A stretch of 55,862 bases of DNA. Source: an uncultured Candidatus Pelagibacter sp. (GTDB lineage Bacteria; Pseudomonadota; Alphaproteobacteria; Pelagibacterales; Pelagibacteraceae). Made by a program: the position numbers and the translations under genes. The stretch lies in NCBI GenBank assembly GCA_905616435.1, contig CAJQSU010000005.1, positions 1 through 55,862 of the forward strand. The letters run 5' to 3'. Under the pieces are notes generated by a model. The model saw only the letters and a list, made by a program, of their open reading frames with translations, had not been told where the DNA came from and did not search any database. Every line of letters begins with the position of its first letter. Within the stretch, counting starts at the first letter, position 1. Shown here piece after piece: positions 26,908 through 35,363 of the stretch.

Positions 26908-28629
26908 TTAAAATTTGCTACTTAAAGAAATATTTGCACCAACACTTTTTGTATATTGATTTGTGTTCTTTGCATCTAACGAAAATGAAATACTACTTTT
27001 TTCAGAAAACTTTTTTTCATATCCCATATTAGCTAATAGAGATATTTCATTAGTTAAATCATTATGTTGTTTGTATGTAGCACTTGTTCCATTTATTGAA
27101 TAATCTTGTTTTTTATCACCAATCATATTTCTCATGTCTAATGTCCAACCTAAGAACAGTTTACTGTCTTCATTTTTAATTAAATTATAATCATCTGAAA
27201 AAAAGATTGAAACATTACCAATGTGCCTATCTTCCCATGAAAAATATTGGGTTTCATCATAACTTGGTGTTATTGAATAACTGACTGCTAACCCTAAATC
27301 AGGTATTGCAGATGAATTGTTTTTTTTTATTCCAGTGTGAATTTCGTAAGTTTCATAATCACTTTCTATTTTTAATTTACCAGAGGTTGTTGTGTTGGTT
27401 AAAATGGTTCTTTCACCATCTTTTAATGTAACTCCTCCTAAAATAAATAAATCTAAATTTAGATAGGGATTATTTTTTTGTGGTAAATAAACTCCTGCAC
27501 TAATATTTTGATAATCTATTTTATGATTTTTAACAAAGTTTTGGCTTCCACCTTCAAACACAATTACAAAATTTGCATTTTCAATCTGATTAATTAAATT
27601 TACTCCATAATTTGTTAAATCATATCCAAGAGCTAAATTGCTTGTATGTGCATTTCTTTTTAAATTAGATATATATGTTTCACCCCACGATTCTTTATCT
27701 TCAGTTTTATCAAATCTATTAAAAAAATTTCTTAAATTTATAGATTTATAACTTAATGATTCATCTAAAGTTTCACTTGCTCCTTGTCCAACTGATCCTG
27801 CTGATCCTTTTACAACTTGGTTACCATCTAAATCTTGTAATGTAAAATCACCAGCAGTTTTATAATAATAAGTCTGACCTACTCCATGTTGAAATTTTAA
27901 AGTGTTTCCTGTTGTGGATCCAGCATCAATAGTTCCAACCAAAATACTTTTATCTTTAAGAATAATTGTATTATCATTTCCTACTATACGAATTGAGTTA
28001 TTGCTTGAACTATTTTTATTTTCAATTTTTCCACTGTTTGTCAGTGTAGAACCACCGTCTAATTTAATAGCTTCGTTGGTATTAGAGTTATAAATATGAC
28101 CTGAAGAATTATTGGTAACTATTGCGGTAGAAGTTGAAAAAAAGTTTATTGCTCTTTCGTCATCACTGTAAATAGTTCCATTGTTTGTAATAGTACTTCC
28201 AGTAGCTGCTTCACCAGAAATTGAATCACCTGTTCCAGATCTTATTATCCCACCCAAATTGTTTGTAATTATAGAATCTGCAGTGTCTTTTAAATTTATT
28301 GCCTTTGCGCCGGCGGCCCTAATTGTTCCTGAATTTGTAACAGTTAAGTCGTCAGAATCATCACCTTGAACAGCATTATGTAAGCTTAAAATTGATCCTC
28401 CAGAATTTACAATTACAGAAACGTCGTTTTTTTCATTTATGTCAGCTCTATTTTGAGTAGTTAGATTTCCTAAGGTAATTCCAGAATTGATTGTAAGTGT
28501 ATCAGAGTTACTTGCTATTGTGACTTGGGCTGTTTGAGATGAGCTTGGAACATTATCTACTGCAAAAGTTTTATTAATTTTTGAAAAAATTAAAAATATA
28601 AAAAGAAGGAATAATGGTAATTTGCTCAT
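26908..28629 (-). CDS. Short autotransporter-like outer membrane protein
   Basis: The 573-residue protein starts with a Sec signal peptide (cut near TFA, residue 23). Residues about 30-280 are a repetitive passenger rich in N, S, T and G, with recurring short units such as TVTNSGTI, ITNNGTIYS and LTNSGKI. These fit a short beta-helix. Residues about 300-573 alternate in the way of a transmembrane barrel and end NISLSSKF, with the C-terminal phenylalanine typical of outer membrane proteins. It looks like a type V autotransporter with a small passenger. Function could be adhesion or surface decoration. No subtilase or lipase motif is seen. It is set apart from gatB by 119 bases. Confidence 0.75.
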   Translation of the reverse strand: MSKLPLFLLFIFLIFSKINKTFAVDNVPSSSQTAQVTIASNSDTLTINSGITLGNLTTQNRADINEKNDVSVIVNSGGSILSLHNAVQGDDSDDLTVTNSGTIRAAGAKAINLKDTADSIITNNLGGIIRSGTGDSISGEAATGSTITNNGTIYSDDERAINFFSTSTAIVTNNSSGHIYNSNTNEAIKLDGGSTLTNSGKIENKNSSSNNSIRIVGNDNTIILKDKSILVGTIDAGSTTGNTLKFQHGVGQTYYYKTAGDFTLQDLDGNQVVKGSAGSVGQGASETLDESLSYKSINLRNFFNRFDKTEDKESWGETYISNLKRNAHTSNLALGYDLTNYGVNLINQIENANFVIVFEGGSQNFVKNHKIDYQNISAGVYLPQKNNPYLNLDLFILGGVTLKDGERTILTNTTTSGKLKIESDYETYEIHTGIKKNNSSAIPDLGLAVSYSITPSYDETQYFSWEDRHIGNVSIFFSDDYNLIKNEDSKLFLGWTLDMRNMIGDKKQDYSINGTSATYKQHNDLTNEISLLANMGYEKKFSEKSSISFSLDAKNTNQYTKSVGANISLSSKF

Positions 28630-28748
28630 TTATTTTGGGAATCTCTTTATTTAATTTTTAAAATTTAACGAATATTGAAGTTTATTATTTTTTTTCTATA
28701 TATAAAGGGTGGCATGACCAATCTGGGTCAAAATCTTTATCTATAATA
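28630..28748. other. Intergenic spacer between gatB and the autotransporter-like gene, with inverted repeat
   Basis: This 119-base spacer is one of the longest in the window. On the minus strand it holds TTGACC followed 19 bases on by TTTATA, a loose promoter. TGACC (28715-28719) and GGTCA (28726-28730) form an inverted repeat that covers the putative -35. It also carries a short stop-bounded reading frame without an ATG that encodes DFDPDWSCHPLYIEKK. Confidence 0.35.
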
Positions 28749-30224
28749 TTAGAGTTTCTTCTTTAATATCTCGTTTATTAATTGAGGGTTAGCCTTACCA
28801 CTTGAAGCTTTCATAGCTTGTCCAACAAAGAAACCAAACAGCTTTTCTTTACCCTGCTTATATTCAATAGCTTTTTCCCTGTTATCATTGATTATTTTAT
28901 CAATTAGAGCCTCCAATGCTTTAGGGTCACTCTGTTGTTTTAATCCCTTTTCTTCAACAATTTTTTGTGGATCTTGATCTCCATCCATCATTAACTCAAA
29001 TATCGTTTTAGCTATTTTTCCTGAAATTGTTCCATTCTTAATTAAATTGATTAGTTTTGCTAAATTTTTTGCACTTATTGGGCTTTGTGATATTTCTAAA
29101 TTTTTATTATTTAAAACTGCAAACAATTCACCTGTAATCCAGTTGACTGCTAACTTAATATCTAAGTTCTTACCCATCTTTGCAACCACCTCTTCAAAGT
29201 ATTTTGCTGTGTCAATGTCGGACACTAATATTGTTGCCTCATAAGGAGAGACTTTAAATTGATCAATAAATCTTTTTTTCTTATCATCAGGTAGTTCTGG
29301 AATATCTGTTTTAAGTTTTTCAATAAACTCATCTGTTACTTCTAATGGCAATAAATCTGGATCTGGAAAATATCTATAATCATGAGCATCTTCTTTTGAT
29401 CTCATAGATCTTGTTTCATTTTTTTTAGTATCAAACAATCTTGTTTCTTGGTCAATTGTTTTACCCTCTTCAATTAAATCAACCTGTCTATTAGCTTCAT
29501 AATCAATAGCCATTTGCATAAATTTAATTGAGTTCACATTTTTAATTTCACAACGTGTTCCAAGTACATCCGAACCCTTAATACGAACAGAAATATTAAC
29601 ATCTGCTCTTAATGAGCCCTCCTGCATATTTCCATCACATGTCCCTAAATATCTCATAATTGATCGTAGTTTTTTCACATAAGCACTTACCTCATCAGGA
29701 GTTCTCATGTCAGGTTTACTAACAATTTCCATTAATGCTACGCCAGATCTATTTAAATCAACTAATGTGTTTTGTGGATCCATATCATGAATACTTTTTC
29801 CAGCATCTTGTTCTAAATGTAATCTTTCTATACCAACTTCTTTAGGGCCGTTTTCCATATCAAGTGTGACAGTACCCTCACCTACTATTGGAAACTTAAA
29901 TTGTGAAATTTGGTATCCTTGAGGAAGATCTGCGTAAAAATAATTCTTTCTATCAAATACTGATCTCTTATTGATTTGAGCTCGTAACCCAATTCCTGTT
30001 TTAATTGCTTGTTTCACGCAATACTCATTGATAACAGGTAACATCCCTGGAAATGCAGCATCCACTAAACTTACTTGAGTGTTAGGTTCTGCACCAAATT
30101 TTGTTGAGGCAGATGAAAATAGCTTTGAATCCGAAGTGACTTGAGCATGAACTTCAAGTCCAATGACAACCTCATAAATATTGTCATATCTTTCAATCAA
30201 ATATTCTGAACTATCTTTTGACAC
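28749..30224 (-). CDS. gatB: Asp-tRNA(Asn)/Glu-tRNA(Gln) amidotransferase subunit B
   Basis: GatB is the tRNA-binding kinase subunit of the GatCAB complex, which converts Glu-tRNA(Gln) or Asp-tRNA(Asn) to the amide form. At 491 residues it is complete: [20 protein letters not shown] at the start, the tail [15 protein letters not shown] at the end, and SRSGV-like [11 protein letters not shown] and [12 protein letters not shown] between. The start codon is GTG at 30224, overlapping the gatA TAG stop by one base. No gatB homologue oddities are seen. It closes the gatC-gatA-gatB operon. Confidence 0.97.
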   Translation of the reverse strand: MSKDSSEYLIERYDNIYEVVIGLEVHAQVTSDSKLFSSASTKFGAEPNTQVSLVDAAFPGMLPVINEYCVKQAIKTGIGLRAQINKRSVFDRKNYFYADLPQGYQISQFKFPIVGEGTVTLDMENGPKEVGIERLHLEQDAGKSIHDMDPQNTLVDLNRSGVALMEIVSKPDMRTPDEVSAYVKKLRSIMRYLGTCDGNMQEGSLRADVNISVRIKGSDVLGTRCEIKNVNSIKFMQMAIDYEANRQVDLIEEGKTIDQETRLFDTKKNETRSMRSKEDAHDYRYFPDPDLLPLEVTDEFIEKLKTDIPELPDDKKKRFIDQFKVSPYEATILVSDIDTAKYFEEVVAKMGKNLDIKLAVNWITGELFAVLNNKNLEISQSPISAKNLAKLINLIKNGTISGKIAKTIFELMMDGDQDPQKIVEEKGLKQQSDPKALEALIDKIINDNREKAIEYKQGKEKLFGFFVGQAMKASSGKANPQLINEILKKKL

Positions 30225-31681
30225 TACTTAATCCACCAGTCTGTAATTTTATTTTTAAATTGAATTTTTTCTTCCATTGCATAAGCAATGTTTAAAATAT
30301 TTTGCTCATCAAAAGCTTTACCAATAATTTGTAGACCTAATGGGTAACCTTTAGCATCCACTCCTGCTGGTATAGAGATGGCTGGCAATCCAGCTAAATT
30401 AACTGTAACAGTAAATATATCGTTTAAATACATTGAAACTGGATCATTAGTTTTTTCACCAATTTTAAATGCAGCACTTGGTGTTGATGGGGTTAAAATT
30501 GCATCGACTTTTTTATAAGCTTCATCAAAATCATTTTTAATTAATTTTCTAACTTTTTGAGCCTTTAAATAATAAGCATCATAATAACCTGATGATAAGA
30601 CATATGTACCAATCATTATTCGTCTTTGAACTTCTTCACCAAAACCTTCTGATCTAGTTTTTTCGTACATATCAATTAAGTTTTCACCCTTTGATCTAAA
30701 GCCGTATTTAACACCATCATATCTTGCTAAATTTGACGAGGCTTCAGCTGGTGCTACTATATAATAAGCAGGTAAAGCATAATTAGTATGAGGCAATGAA
30801 ATTTCAACAATTTCTGCACCACAATCTTTTGCATACTCTATCCCTTTTATCCAAAGGTCTTCAACTTCTTTTGGCATTCCATCAACTCTATATTCTTTAG
30901 GAATTCCAATTTTTTTTCCTTTAATGTTATTTGTTAATTCTTTGCTGTATGTGTTTCTTTTAAAATCAATTGATGTTGAATCTTTCTCATCATATGTACT
31001 GATAATTTCTTGAAGAAGAGCACAATCTTTTACATTTTTAGACATTGGGCCTGCTTGATCTAATGACGATGCAAAAGCAACAATACCATATCTTGAACAG
31101 CTACCATAAGTCGGCTTTAAACCTACTGTACCTGTAAATGAAGCAGGTTGTCTTATAGATCCACCAGTATCCGTTCCTATTGTAATGGGTGTTAAATTGG
31201 CCGCTAGAGCTGATGCTGATCCTCCTGAAGATCCACCTGGAACTAAATCTTTATCTATTGGACTTTGAACATTTCCAAAAAAACTTGTTTCATTAGATGA
31301 GCCCATTGCAAATTCATCACAGTTTAATTTTCCAAGTAAAATTGCTCCTTCATTCCAAATATTTTGAGTAACAGTAGACTCGTAGGGTGGAATAAAATTA
31401 TTTAAAATTTTACTACCTGCTGTAGTTTTTACTCCATTGGTACAAAATAAATCTTTAACAGCCATTGGAACACCAGGAAGTTTTAAATCAAAGTTTGGTT
31501 TTTGGTCAAAAATTTTTGCCTTCTTTATAGCATTAGTAAAATCTTCTGTAATATAAGCATTTAAATCTCTAGATTTTTCCCCTCTATCAATAAAAGCTTT
31601 AGTAGTTTCTTCTGATGAAATTTTTTTATCTTTAATATTTTTAACTAAATTAGTTAAAGTGAGTGAAGTAATATCTGACAT
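30224..31681 (-). CDS. gatA: Asp-tRNA(Asn)/Glu-tRNA(Gln) amidotransferase subunit A
   Basis: GatA is the amidase subunit that releases ammonia from glutamine for GatCAB. The amidase-signature triad is present: K in [11 protein letters not shown] near residue 80, and the two serines in [13 protein letters not shown] and [14 protein letters not shown] near 150 and 175. At 485 residues it is full-length. It overlaps gatC and gatB by a base each (TAATG and TAGTG), so the three subunits would be made in equal amounts. The presence of GatCAB implies that at least one of GlnRS or AsnRS is absent or non-exclusive. Confidence 0.98.
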   Translation of the reverse strand: MSDITSLTLTNLVKNIKDKKISSEETTKAFIDRGEKSRDLNAYITEDFTNAIKKAKIFDQKPNFDLKLPGVPMAVKDLFCTNGVKTTAGSKILNNFIPPYESTVTQNIWNEGAILLGKLNCDEFAMGSSNETSFFGNVQSPIDKDLVPGGSSGGSASALAANLTPITIGTDTGGSIRQPASFTGTVGLKPTYGSCSRYGIVAFASSLDQAGPMSKNVKDCALLQEIISTYDEKDSTSIDFKRNTYSKELTNNIKGKKIGIPKEYRVDGMPKEVEDLWIKGIEYAKDCGAEIVEISLPHTNYALPAYYIVAPAEASSNLARYDGVKYGFRSKGENLIDMYEKTRSEGFGEEVQRRIMIGTYVLSSGYYDAYYLKAQKVRKLIKNDFDEAYKKVDAILTPSTPSAAFKIGEKTNDPVSMYLNDIFTVTVNLAGLPAISIPAGVDAKGYPLGLQIIGKAFDEQNILNIAYAMEEKIQFKNKITDWWIK

Positions 31682-31968
31682 TATTCAACCACTCTTGGTA
31701 CAACAAAAAAATCTTCATTTTCATCTGGAGAATTTTTTAAAACTTGTTCTTTAATATTTCCACTTTTAACCTCATCCACTCTTAATTTTAATGTTGTCTC
31801 TGCAACAGAGGTTAAAGGTTTAACGTTATCAGTGTCAAGTTCATTCAATTTTTCAATAAAATCAAATATAGAGTTCATATCTCCAGCTAATTTTTTAGCT
31901 TTTTCATCATCAACTGAAATTCTTGATAGTTTAGAAATATGCTTTATTGTTTTAAGATTAATGCTCAT
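31681..31968 (-). CDS. gatC: Asp-tRNA(Asn)/Glu-tRNA(Gln) amidotransferase subunit C
   Basis: GatC is the small belt subunit that holds GatA and GatB together. The ATG at 31968 gives 95 residues starting [20 protein letters not shown], matching the family; a GTG at 31998 would add ten unmatched residues. The tail [15 protein letters not shown] is the standard GatC end. It is the first gene of gatCAB and is divergent from ruvX across about 50 bases, a pairing found in other alphaproteobacteria. Confidence 0.96.
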   Translation of the reverse strand: MSINLKTIKHISKLSRISVDDEKAKKLAGDMNSIFDFIEKLNELDTDNVKPLTSVAETTLKLRVDEVKSGNIKEQVLKNSPDENEDFFVVPRVVE

Positions 31969-32018
31969 ATGGTATTTAAATACGTTGCAAACTATCACTT
32001 AAGTTTAAAATATACAAT

Positions 32019-32474
32019 ATGATCACTCTCGAAGATTTTAAAAAAAAACACTCTGAAACATGTAGATTAATTGGATTGGATCTTGGCTCTAAAAGAATTG
32101 GAGTTTCTATCTGTGATGAGAGGCAATCGGTAGCAACACCCTTTAAGACAATTAATAAAACAAATACAAATGAATTAATTACTGAGTTAAAGGAAATAAT
32201 TAATGAATATAACATTAAGGGATTAATTATTGGAAATCCCATCAATATGGATGGCTCACTGGGTAGATCTGCTCAATCTGTAAATGATGTAGCTAACAAT
32301 ATAGACCGGGCAGTTGATGTTGATGTTTGTCTTTGGGATGAACGATTATCTACAGTTGGAGCTTTTAATCTTTCTAGTCAGCTAGATGTAAACGTCAGTA
32401 AAAGAGAAAAAAATATTGATCAAAATGCAGCGGCATTCATACTCCAAGGAGCGATTGATTTTTTAAATAATTAA
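32019..32474 (+). CDS. ruvX: Putative pre-16S rRNA nuclease / Holliday junction resolvase-like YqgF
   Basis: RuvX/YqgF is an RNase H-fold nuclease implicated in 16S rRNA 5'-end maturation. The 151-residue protein has the catalytic D21 in LIGLDLGSKRIGVSI, then IKGLIIGNPINMDGSLG, and the acidic DERLSTVGA and DQNAAAFILQ motifs. Length is standard. It begins the plus-strand run ruvX-pyrB-pyrC-plsY-topA and sits across a short spacer from gatC. The gene name follows common usage; the rRNA role is the better-supported one. Confidence 0.95.
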   Translation: MITLEDFKKKHSETCRLIGLDLGSKRIGVSICDERQSVATPFKTINKTNTNELITELKEIINEYNIKGLIIGNPINMDGSLGRSAQSVNDVANNIDRAVDVDVCLWDERLSTVGAFNLSSQLDVNVSKREKNIDQNAAAFILQGAIDFLNN

Positions 32475-32516
32475 TACTTGCCAATAAGACGCTTTATAGT
32501 TATAGAGTTAATTTTA

Positions 32517-33458
32517 ATGGCAATTAAAACAAACAAAGCTATTAAGATTTCCCAAAAACACTTATTAGGTATTCAAGATTTATCGATTAACGATGTTAAT
32601 TTAATTTTAGATGAGTCTAAAACGTTTATTAAACTTAATCAAAGTAAGAATAAAAGATTAAACATTTTAAACGGAAAAACTCAGATTAATCTATTCTTTG
32701 AACCATCAACTAGAACTCAAAGCTCATTTGAATTAGCGGGAAAAAGATTAGGAGCAGATGTGATGTCCATGAACATGGGAAACTCTGCAATCAAAAAAGG
32801 TGAAACTTTAATTGATACCGCAATGACTTTAAATGCAATGCATCCAGATATAATCGTTATAAGACATCAAGACTCTGGTGCCTGCAACCTGTTATCACAA
32901 AAAGTTAATTGTGCAGTTCTAAATGCAGGTGATGGTAGAAGAGAACATCCTACTCAAGCACTATTAGATGCTCTAACTATTATAAACAGAAAGAATAAAA
33001 TTGAAGGTCTTAAAGTGGCAATTTGCGGTGATATACTGCACTCAAGGGTGGCAAGGTCAAATATTTACTTACTCAATATGCTTGGTGCTGAAGTAAATAT
33101 TGTTGCACCAACAAATCTAATGCCAAAAGAAATAGAAAAATTTGGAGTAAATACTTTCACTGATATGAACAAAGGACTTAAAGATTGTGACATAGTAATG
33201 ATGCTAAGATTACAAAATGAAAGAATGACAGGTTCATTTCTTTCCTCTAACAGAGAATACTATGAATATTATGGTTTAACACCTGATAAACTCGATCACG
33301 CAAAACCAGATGCAATAATAATGCATCCTGGTCCCATGAATAGAGGAATTGAAATTGATACAAAATTAGCTGATGATATTAATAAAAGTGTAATTAAAGA
33401 ACAAGTGGAACTGGGTGTGGCCGTCAGAATGGCGTGCTTAAAAATATTTTGTGATTAA
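32517..33458 (+). CDS. pyrB: Aspartate carbamoyltransferase catalytic subunit
   Basis: PyrB joins carbamoyl phosphate and aspartate, the committed step of pyrimidine synthesis. The ATG at 32517 (313 residues) gives the usual N-terminus; a TTG at 32478 would add 13 unmatched residues. The carbamoyl-phosphate motif STRT is at residues 64-67 in [16 protein letters not shown], and [12 protein letters not shown] and [12 protein letters not shown] follow. No regulatory pyrI is present. It precedes the dihydroorotase homologue with no spacer, and such pairs form joint complexes in other bacteria. Confidence 0.97.
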   Translation: MAIKTNKAIKISQKHLLGIQDLSINDVNLILDESKTFIKLNQSKNKRLNILNGKTQINLFFEPSTRTQSSFELAGKRLGADVMSMNMGNSAIKKGETLIDTAMTLNAMHPDIIVIRHQDSGACNLLSQKVNCAVLNAGDGRREHPTQALLDALTIINRKNKIEGLKVAICGDILHSRVARSNIYLLNMLGAEVNIVAPTNLMPKEIEKFGVNTFTDMNKGLKDCDIVMMLRLQNERMTGSFLSSNREYYEYYGLTPDKLDHAKPDAIIMHPGPMNRGIEIDTKLADDINKSVIKEQVELGVAVRMACLKIFCD

Positions 33459-34745
33459 ATGAAAAAACAATTTTTTATAAATGCTAACATAATTGATCCT
33501 CACAATTCATTAAATGAAAATGGAGGTTTAATTATTGGTGAAGATGGTAAAATTGAAGCTATAGGTAAAAAAGTAAACACTAACAACTTACCAACTAGAG
33601 AAAAGGCTATTGATCTTAAGGGTAAATATATTTTTCCAGGATTAGTGGATATGAGGGTATTTGTTGGTGAGCCAGGTTACGAATATAAAGAAAATTTTAG
33701 GACTTTAAGTAATGCTGCATTGTCAGGAGGTGTTACTTCTGTAGTTACAATGCCTAATACAGATCCAATTATAGATAATGTTTCAATTGTAGATTTTTTA
33801 AAAAGAAGAGGAAGAGATAAGTCTAAAATAAATATTTTTCCCTGTGCTTCACTTACTAAAAATATTGAAGGCACTAATATGACTGAGTTTGGTTTATTAG
33901 CGAATAAAGGAATTGTTGGATTTACTGATGGACTAAAAACTATTCAGAACACAAGTTTAATGACTAAAATAATGAATTCAGCAAAAGATTTAGAGTGTTT
34001 AATAATGCAACATGCAGAAGATTATCACCTTTCTAAGAATGGAATGATTAATTCAGGAATAATAGCTACTAAACTTGGATTATCTGGAATACCAGATGTT
34101 GCTGAAAGAATTATAATAGAGAGAGACCTAACTTTACTTGAAAAAATTAAGTGTAGATATCATATATCGCAACTTTCTTCAGCTAATTCTGTTGAAGTTA
34201 TTAAACAAAGAAAAAATAATGTAAAATTTTCTTGTGGAGTTTCAATAAACAATCTTTCTTTAAATGAAAATGACATTGGAGATTTTAGAACTTTTTTAAA
34301 ACTGTCTCCTCCTCTGCGAAAAGAAGAAGATAGAGAGGCACTAGTTCAGGGATTAAAAGATAAGACAATTGATGTTATTGTATCTGATCATAAACCTGAA
34401 GATGAAGAGTCTAAAAGATTAACTTTCTCTCAAGCAGCAACTGGTGCTTCGGGTATAGAAACTTTACTGTCTTTAAGTTTAGAATTATATCACAATGGAT
34501 CAGTAAAACTTGAAACTATAATTCAAGCATTAACCTCGAACCCTGCTAAAATTTTAAAAATTGACAAAGGGAACCTATCAATAGGTAATAATGCTGATTT
34601 TTGTATAGTTGATTTAAATAAACCTTGGATTGTTAAAAAAGAAAACTTGGTATCAAAATCTAAAAATACGTCAATTGAAGATAAAAAACTTCAAGGTAAA
34701 GTAACTAATACCTTTGTAAAAGGTAAGGAATTATTTAAAATATAA
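33459..34745 (+). CDS. pyrC: Dihydroorotase-family protein lacking the HxH metal motif
   Basis: The 428-residue protein is an amidohydrolase of the class I dihydroorotase type, which in active form closes carbamoyl-aspartate to dihydroorotate. The expected DMHxHLREPG reads DMRVFVGEPGYE (R66-V67-F68), so both metal-binding histidines are gone. Later positions remain in part: MQHAEDYHL, CRYHISQLSS, and VSDHKPEDEES. This resembles the PyrC' partners that support PyrB without catalysis in Pseudomonas, and a form I recall in other alphaproteobacteria. It follows pyrB directly. Whether it is catalytic is unresolved; an active dihydroorotase may be encoded elsewhere. Confidence 0.85.
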   Translation: MKKQFFINANIIDPHNSLNENGGLIIGEDGKIEAIGKKVNTNNLPTREKAIDLKGKYIFPGLVDMRVFVGEPGYEYKENFRTLSNAALSGGVTSVVTMPNTDPIIDNVSIVDFLKRRGRDKSKINIFPCASLTKNIEGTNMTEFGLLANKGIVGFTDGLKTIQNTSLMTKIMNSAKDLECLIMQHAEDYHLSKNGMINSGIIATKLGLSGIPDVAERIIIERDLTLLEKIKCRYHISQLSSANSVEVIKQRKNNVKFSCGVSINNLSLNENDIGDFRTFLKLSPPLRKEEDREALVQGLKDKTIDVIVSDHKPEDEESKRLTFSQAATGASGIETLLSLSLELYHNGSVKLETIIQALTSNPAKILKIDKGNLSIGNNADFCIVDLNKPWIVKKENLVSKSKNTSIEDKKLQGKVTNTFVKGKELFKI

Positions 34746-35326
34746 TGATGGAGTATCTAGTGGCTGGTATGATTTCATACTTAATGGGATCTATACCATT
34801 CGGTTTTGTCTTAACTAAAGTCTTTCTAAAAAAAGACATCAGAGAAATAGGCTCAGGTAATATTGGTGCTACAAATGCCTTAAGGACTGGAAGTAAACTA
34901 ATTGGTTACACAACTTTGATTTTAGACATAGCAAAAGCCATAATACCAGTCATTTATATTAAGATAAATTTTCCAGAGCTAATATATATTGCTTCATTGT
35001 GTGCTTTTTTGGGACACGTATTTCCAATATGGCTTAAATTTAAGGGTGGCAAAGGAGTTGCTACATATGTTGGGATACTATTTTCTATAAATATCTTATT
35101 AGGAGTTATTTTTGTTGCAAGTTGGGGGGTAGTTTTTTTAGTATTTAAATATTCTTCTCTATCATCAATTATTGGGGCTTTATCAATTCCTGTTTATCTT
35201 CTCGTAACCAACGAAACAAATAATATTGTTTTTTTTACAATAATGTTTGTTTTAATCTTCTTTACACATAGAGAAAATGTCAAACGACTAAAAAACAAAG
35301 AAGAAAGTAAAACTAAAATTTATTAA
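34745..35326 (+). CDS. plsY: Acyl-phosphate:glycerol-3-phosphate acyltransferase
   Basis: PlsY acylates glycerol-3-phosphate from acyl-phosphate, the first step of phospholipid synthesis, in the inner membrane. The 193-residue protein has about five membrane segments and the three family motifs: GSIPFGFVLTK, GSGNIGATNALRTG near residue 38, and the KGGKGVATYVG loop near 100. The ATG at 34745 overlaps the upstream stop (TAATGATG), and an ATG three bases later is also possible. In other alphaproteobacteria dprA usually follows; here topA comes next. Confidence 0.97.
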   Translation: MMEYLVAGMISYLMGSIPFGFVLTKVFLKKDIREIGSGNIGATNALRTGSKLIGYTTLILDIAKAIIPVIYIKINFPELIYIASLCAFLGHVFPIWLKFKGGKGVATYVGILFSINILLGVIFVASWGVVFLVFKYSSLSSIIGALSIPVYLLVTNETNNIVFFTIMFVLIFFTHRENVKRLKNKEESKTKIY

Positions 35327-35363
35327 TTTGACTATCAGACTCTTTTGGGTAGTTTGTTAAATT

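Noticed and set aside
31969..32018. ACTTAAGT palindrome between gatC and ruvX as an operator
   Set aside because: Eight bases of AT-rich symmetry is within chance expectation and no second copy was seen near other genes.
32478..32516. Earlier TTG start of pyrB
   Set aside because: The added 13 residues do not resemble the family N-terminus.
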